Positions 5,354 to 6,248 of a stretch of 6,248 bases of DNA are shown here, one piece after another (positions within the stretch are counted from its first letter, which is position 1; the number at the start of each line of letters is the position of its first letter). The DNA lies in assembly GCA_021802185.1 (NCBI GenBank), contig JAKAAV010000145.1, forward strand, positions 1-6,248. The letters are read 5' to 3'. Under the pieces are notes generated by a model. That model saw only the letters and a list, made by a program, of their open reading frames with translations. It did no database searches and was not told the origin of the DNA. The position numbers were made by a program, and so were the translations under genes. This DNA is from Chloroflexota bacterium (GTDB lineage: Bacteria > Chloroflexota > Limnocylindria > Limnocylindrales > CSP1-4).

Positions 5354-5387
5354 GAACGGGCGCCGGGTTCGAGCCCGGCGCCCGTTC
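5354..5387 (-). terminator. 14-bp-stem hairpin downstream of the phosphatase-family gene
   Basis: GAACGGGCGCCGGG (5354-5367) pairs perfectly with CCCGGCGCCCGTTC (5374-5387) over the 6-nt loop TTCGAG. On the - strand it lies about 90 nt after the stop of the phosphatase-family gene and is followed by GTGTCTG, a poor U-tract. The stem is the strongest in the window and is most simply a factor-assisted or U-less terminator. It could also be a processing or stability element. Confidence 0.6.
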
Positions 5388-5475
5388 TACGGGACGAGAG
5401 GAGGATTCTCGCCCCCAAGGGGTATGCGGGGACGCAGGGCACGCCGATCCTTCCGGCGCGCCGCTGGAGCGATGG

Positions 5476-6248
5476 TCAGATCGCGGCCTTCGCCTCCGCC
5501 TCGCGGACCAGCCGCCAGGCATCGATCGTCAGTGACCGCGCGTATTGCTCGGTGATCGGGTGATTCCCGAACTCCGCCGCGTTGAGTGCCGCCTTGATCT
5601 TCGCCGCGAGCGTGTCACGCTGGCCGCCGATCGCCGTCAGCCAGGTCTCGAGCGCCGTGTACGTTCCGTCGTTCGTCGACTCGCTCGCCAGCGCCCGCGT
5701 CGACACCTTGAGCGTCGCCAGCCCGAAGTCGCCGACCGCCGCGTCGAGCTGCTTGTACGCCTCGCCGAGACGCGTCAGCGACCCGAGGTGGATGCGCTCG
5801 CTCACCGGCAGCACGCTGGCCTTCAGGACCTGCGTGATGACGCGCCCGTCCGAGGCGTAGTCGTCCTTCAGGCCCGTCAGCGCCATGAGGGTCGGCCGCA
5901 CGTCGGTGTGGTCCGTCCACACCCGGTTGTCGACGCCCAGGTGCTGAACGCCTGGCCCGACGAGCGCGAGCCAGGTCGTGTTGATGTCGGGCGACACGTC
6001 GCCGTGGTTCCACGCGAAGCCCGGCTCCTGCTGCACGCAGTCGTACGTGTTCGCGCAGGTCGTCCCGTAGGCGTACAGGTAGTCGTTGGGGTTGGCGAAG
6101 AGGGTGAAGGTCGGCGTCCGCATCGGGTCGGCCGTCACCATGTGGAGGATCTGCTCCTCGACCGGGTCAGCCAGGTAGTTCGTGACCTGCTGCGTCGCCC
6201 CGGTCAGCGGGTCGGTGATGGTGAGCTTCGCCGTCGCCTGCTCCATGG
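5476..6248 (-). CDS. Alkaline-phosphatase-superfamily protein (sulfatase/phosphodiesterase type), C-terminal part
   Basis: This is the C-terminal fragment, at least 256 residues, of an alkaline phosphatase superfamily hydrolase; the frame continues beyond the right edge. The best support is WNHGDVSPDINTTWLALVGPGV (residues 79-100, counted from the ATG at 6246), followed by DHTDVRPTLMALTGL (112-126). This is the usual end of the metal-dependent core in sulfatases and nucleotide pyrophosphatase/phosphodiesterases: a metal-ligand histidine in HGD (H81), a strand, then the D-xx-PTL helix. The catalytic Thr/Ser nucleophile and the first metal ligands lie outside the window, so activity cannot be judged. 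C64 and C70 could form a disulfide, suggesting an extracytoplasmic enzyme. Residues from about 140 on are helical, charged and without motif, and look like a lineage-specific tail. The Met at 6246 is probably internal. Substrate is unknown (phosphodiester, phosphonate or sulfate ester). Confidence 0.75.
   Translation of the reverse strand, partial: MEQATAKLTITDPLTGATQQVTNYLADPVEEQILHMVTADPMRTPTFTLFANPNDYLYAYGTTCANTYDCVQQEPGFAWNHGDVSPDINTTWLALVGPGVQHLGVDNRVWTDHTDVRPTLMALTGLKDDYASDGRVITQVLKASVLPVSERIHLGSLTRLGEAYKQLDAAVGDFGLATLKVSTRALASESTNDGTYTALETWLTAIGGQRDTLAAKIKAALNAAEFGNHPITEQYARSLTIDAWRLVREAEAKAAI

Larger units (their letters stand above)
4701..5475. other. 775-bp gene-free, repeat-dense region
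   Basis: No credible gene was found between vapB and the phosphatase-family gene. Open frames exist on both strands but are arginine/alanine/proline-rich, overlap one another and lack an SD or family motif. The region holds the vapB promoter, an 11-bp tandem array, a 17-bp direct repeat, a spaced imperfect inverted repeat (4947-4968 with 5164-5185), a 24-bp array, a 21-bp-period pair and a long hairpin. Such a gap is long for this window and may be remnant or non-coding-RNA DNA. Confidence 0.7.

Noticed and set aside
5358..5382. tRNA T-arm-like GGGTTCGAGCCC
   Set aside because: The register gives a perfect 6-nt-loop hairpin rather than a 5-bp stem with a 7-nt loop, and no acceptor, anticodon or D arm surrounds it.
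4769..5563. + strand open frame (264 codons) through the repeat-dense spacer
   Set aside because: Arginine-rich composition, no SD, overlap into the phosphatase-family gene, and passage through several non-coding repeats.

Overview
The window comes from a very GC-rich bacterial chromosome. Coding density is moderate, spacers are rich in repeats, GTG and TTG starts are used beside ATG, and both Shine-Dalgarno-led and possibly leaderless starts occur. Gene content (MFS_3 exporter, Bax-inhibitor-1 protein, beta-hydroxyacid dehydrogenase, SIMPL protein, AbrB/PIN toxin-antitoxin pair, alkaline-phosphatase-superfamily protein) fits a soil or freshwater Chloroflexota or Actinomycetota lineage. That assignment is an inference from composition and gene style; there is no rRNA or other marker here.

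Left half, + strand: the C-terminal two thirds of an MFS_3-type exporter (2-817); a Bax inhibitor-1/YccA-like seven-helix membrane protein (985-1752, GTG start with a clear SD) followed by a good intrinsic terminator (1817-1850); a 400-bp GC-rich spacer with a degenerate 21-bp tandem array (1851-1995) and a 22-bp-period duplication (2070-2110); then a complete NAD(P)-dependent 3-hydroxyisobutyrate-dehydrogenase-family enzyme (2153-3028). A short convergent spacer with two hairpins (3050-3075, 3096-3121) separates the two halves.

Right half, - strand, read from high to low coordinates: the C-terminal part of an alkaline-phosphatase-superfamily hydrolase (5476 to the window end); a 775-bp gene-free region (4701-5475) with several unrelated short tandem repeats, a spaced inverted repeat (4947-4968 / 5164-5185) and a 14-bp-stem hairpin (5354-5387); a VapB (AbrB-fold) / VapC (PIN) toxin-antitoxin operon whose genes overlap by TTGA; and a secreted SIMPL/DUF541 protein with a strong SD.

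The genes do not form one pathway. The only evident functional unit is vapBC. The less ordinary material is non-coding: the repeat-dense spacer upstream of vapB, and the leaderless-looking vapB promoter with nearby dyad symmetry. I found no evidence for a new multi-gene system in this window.
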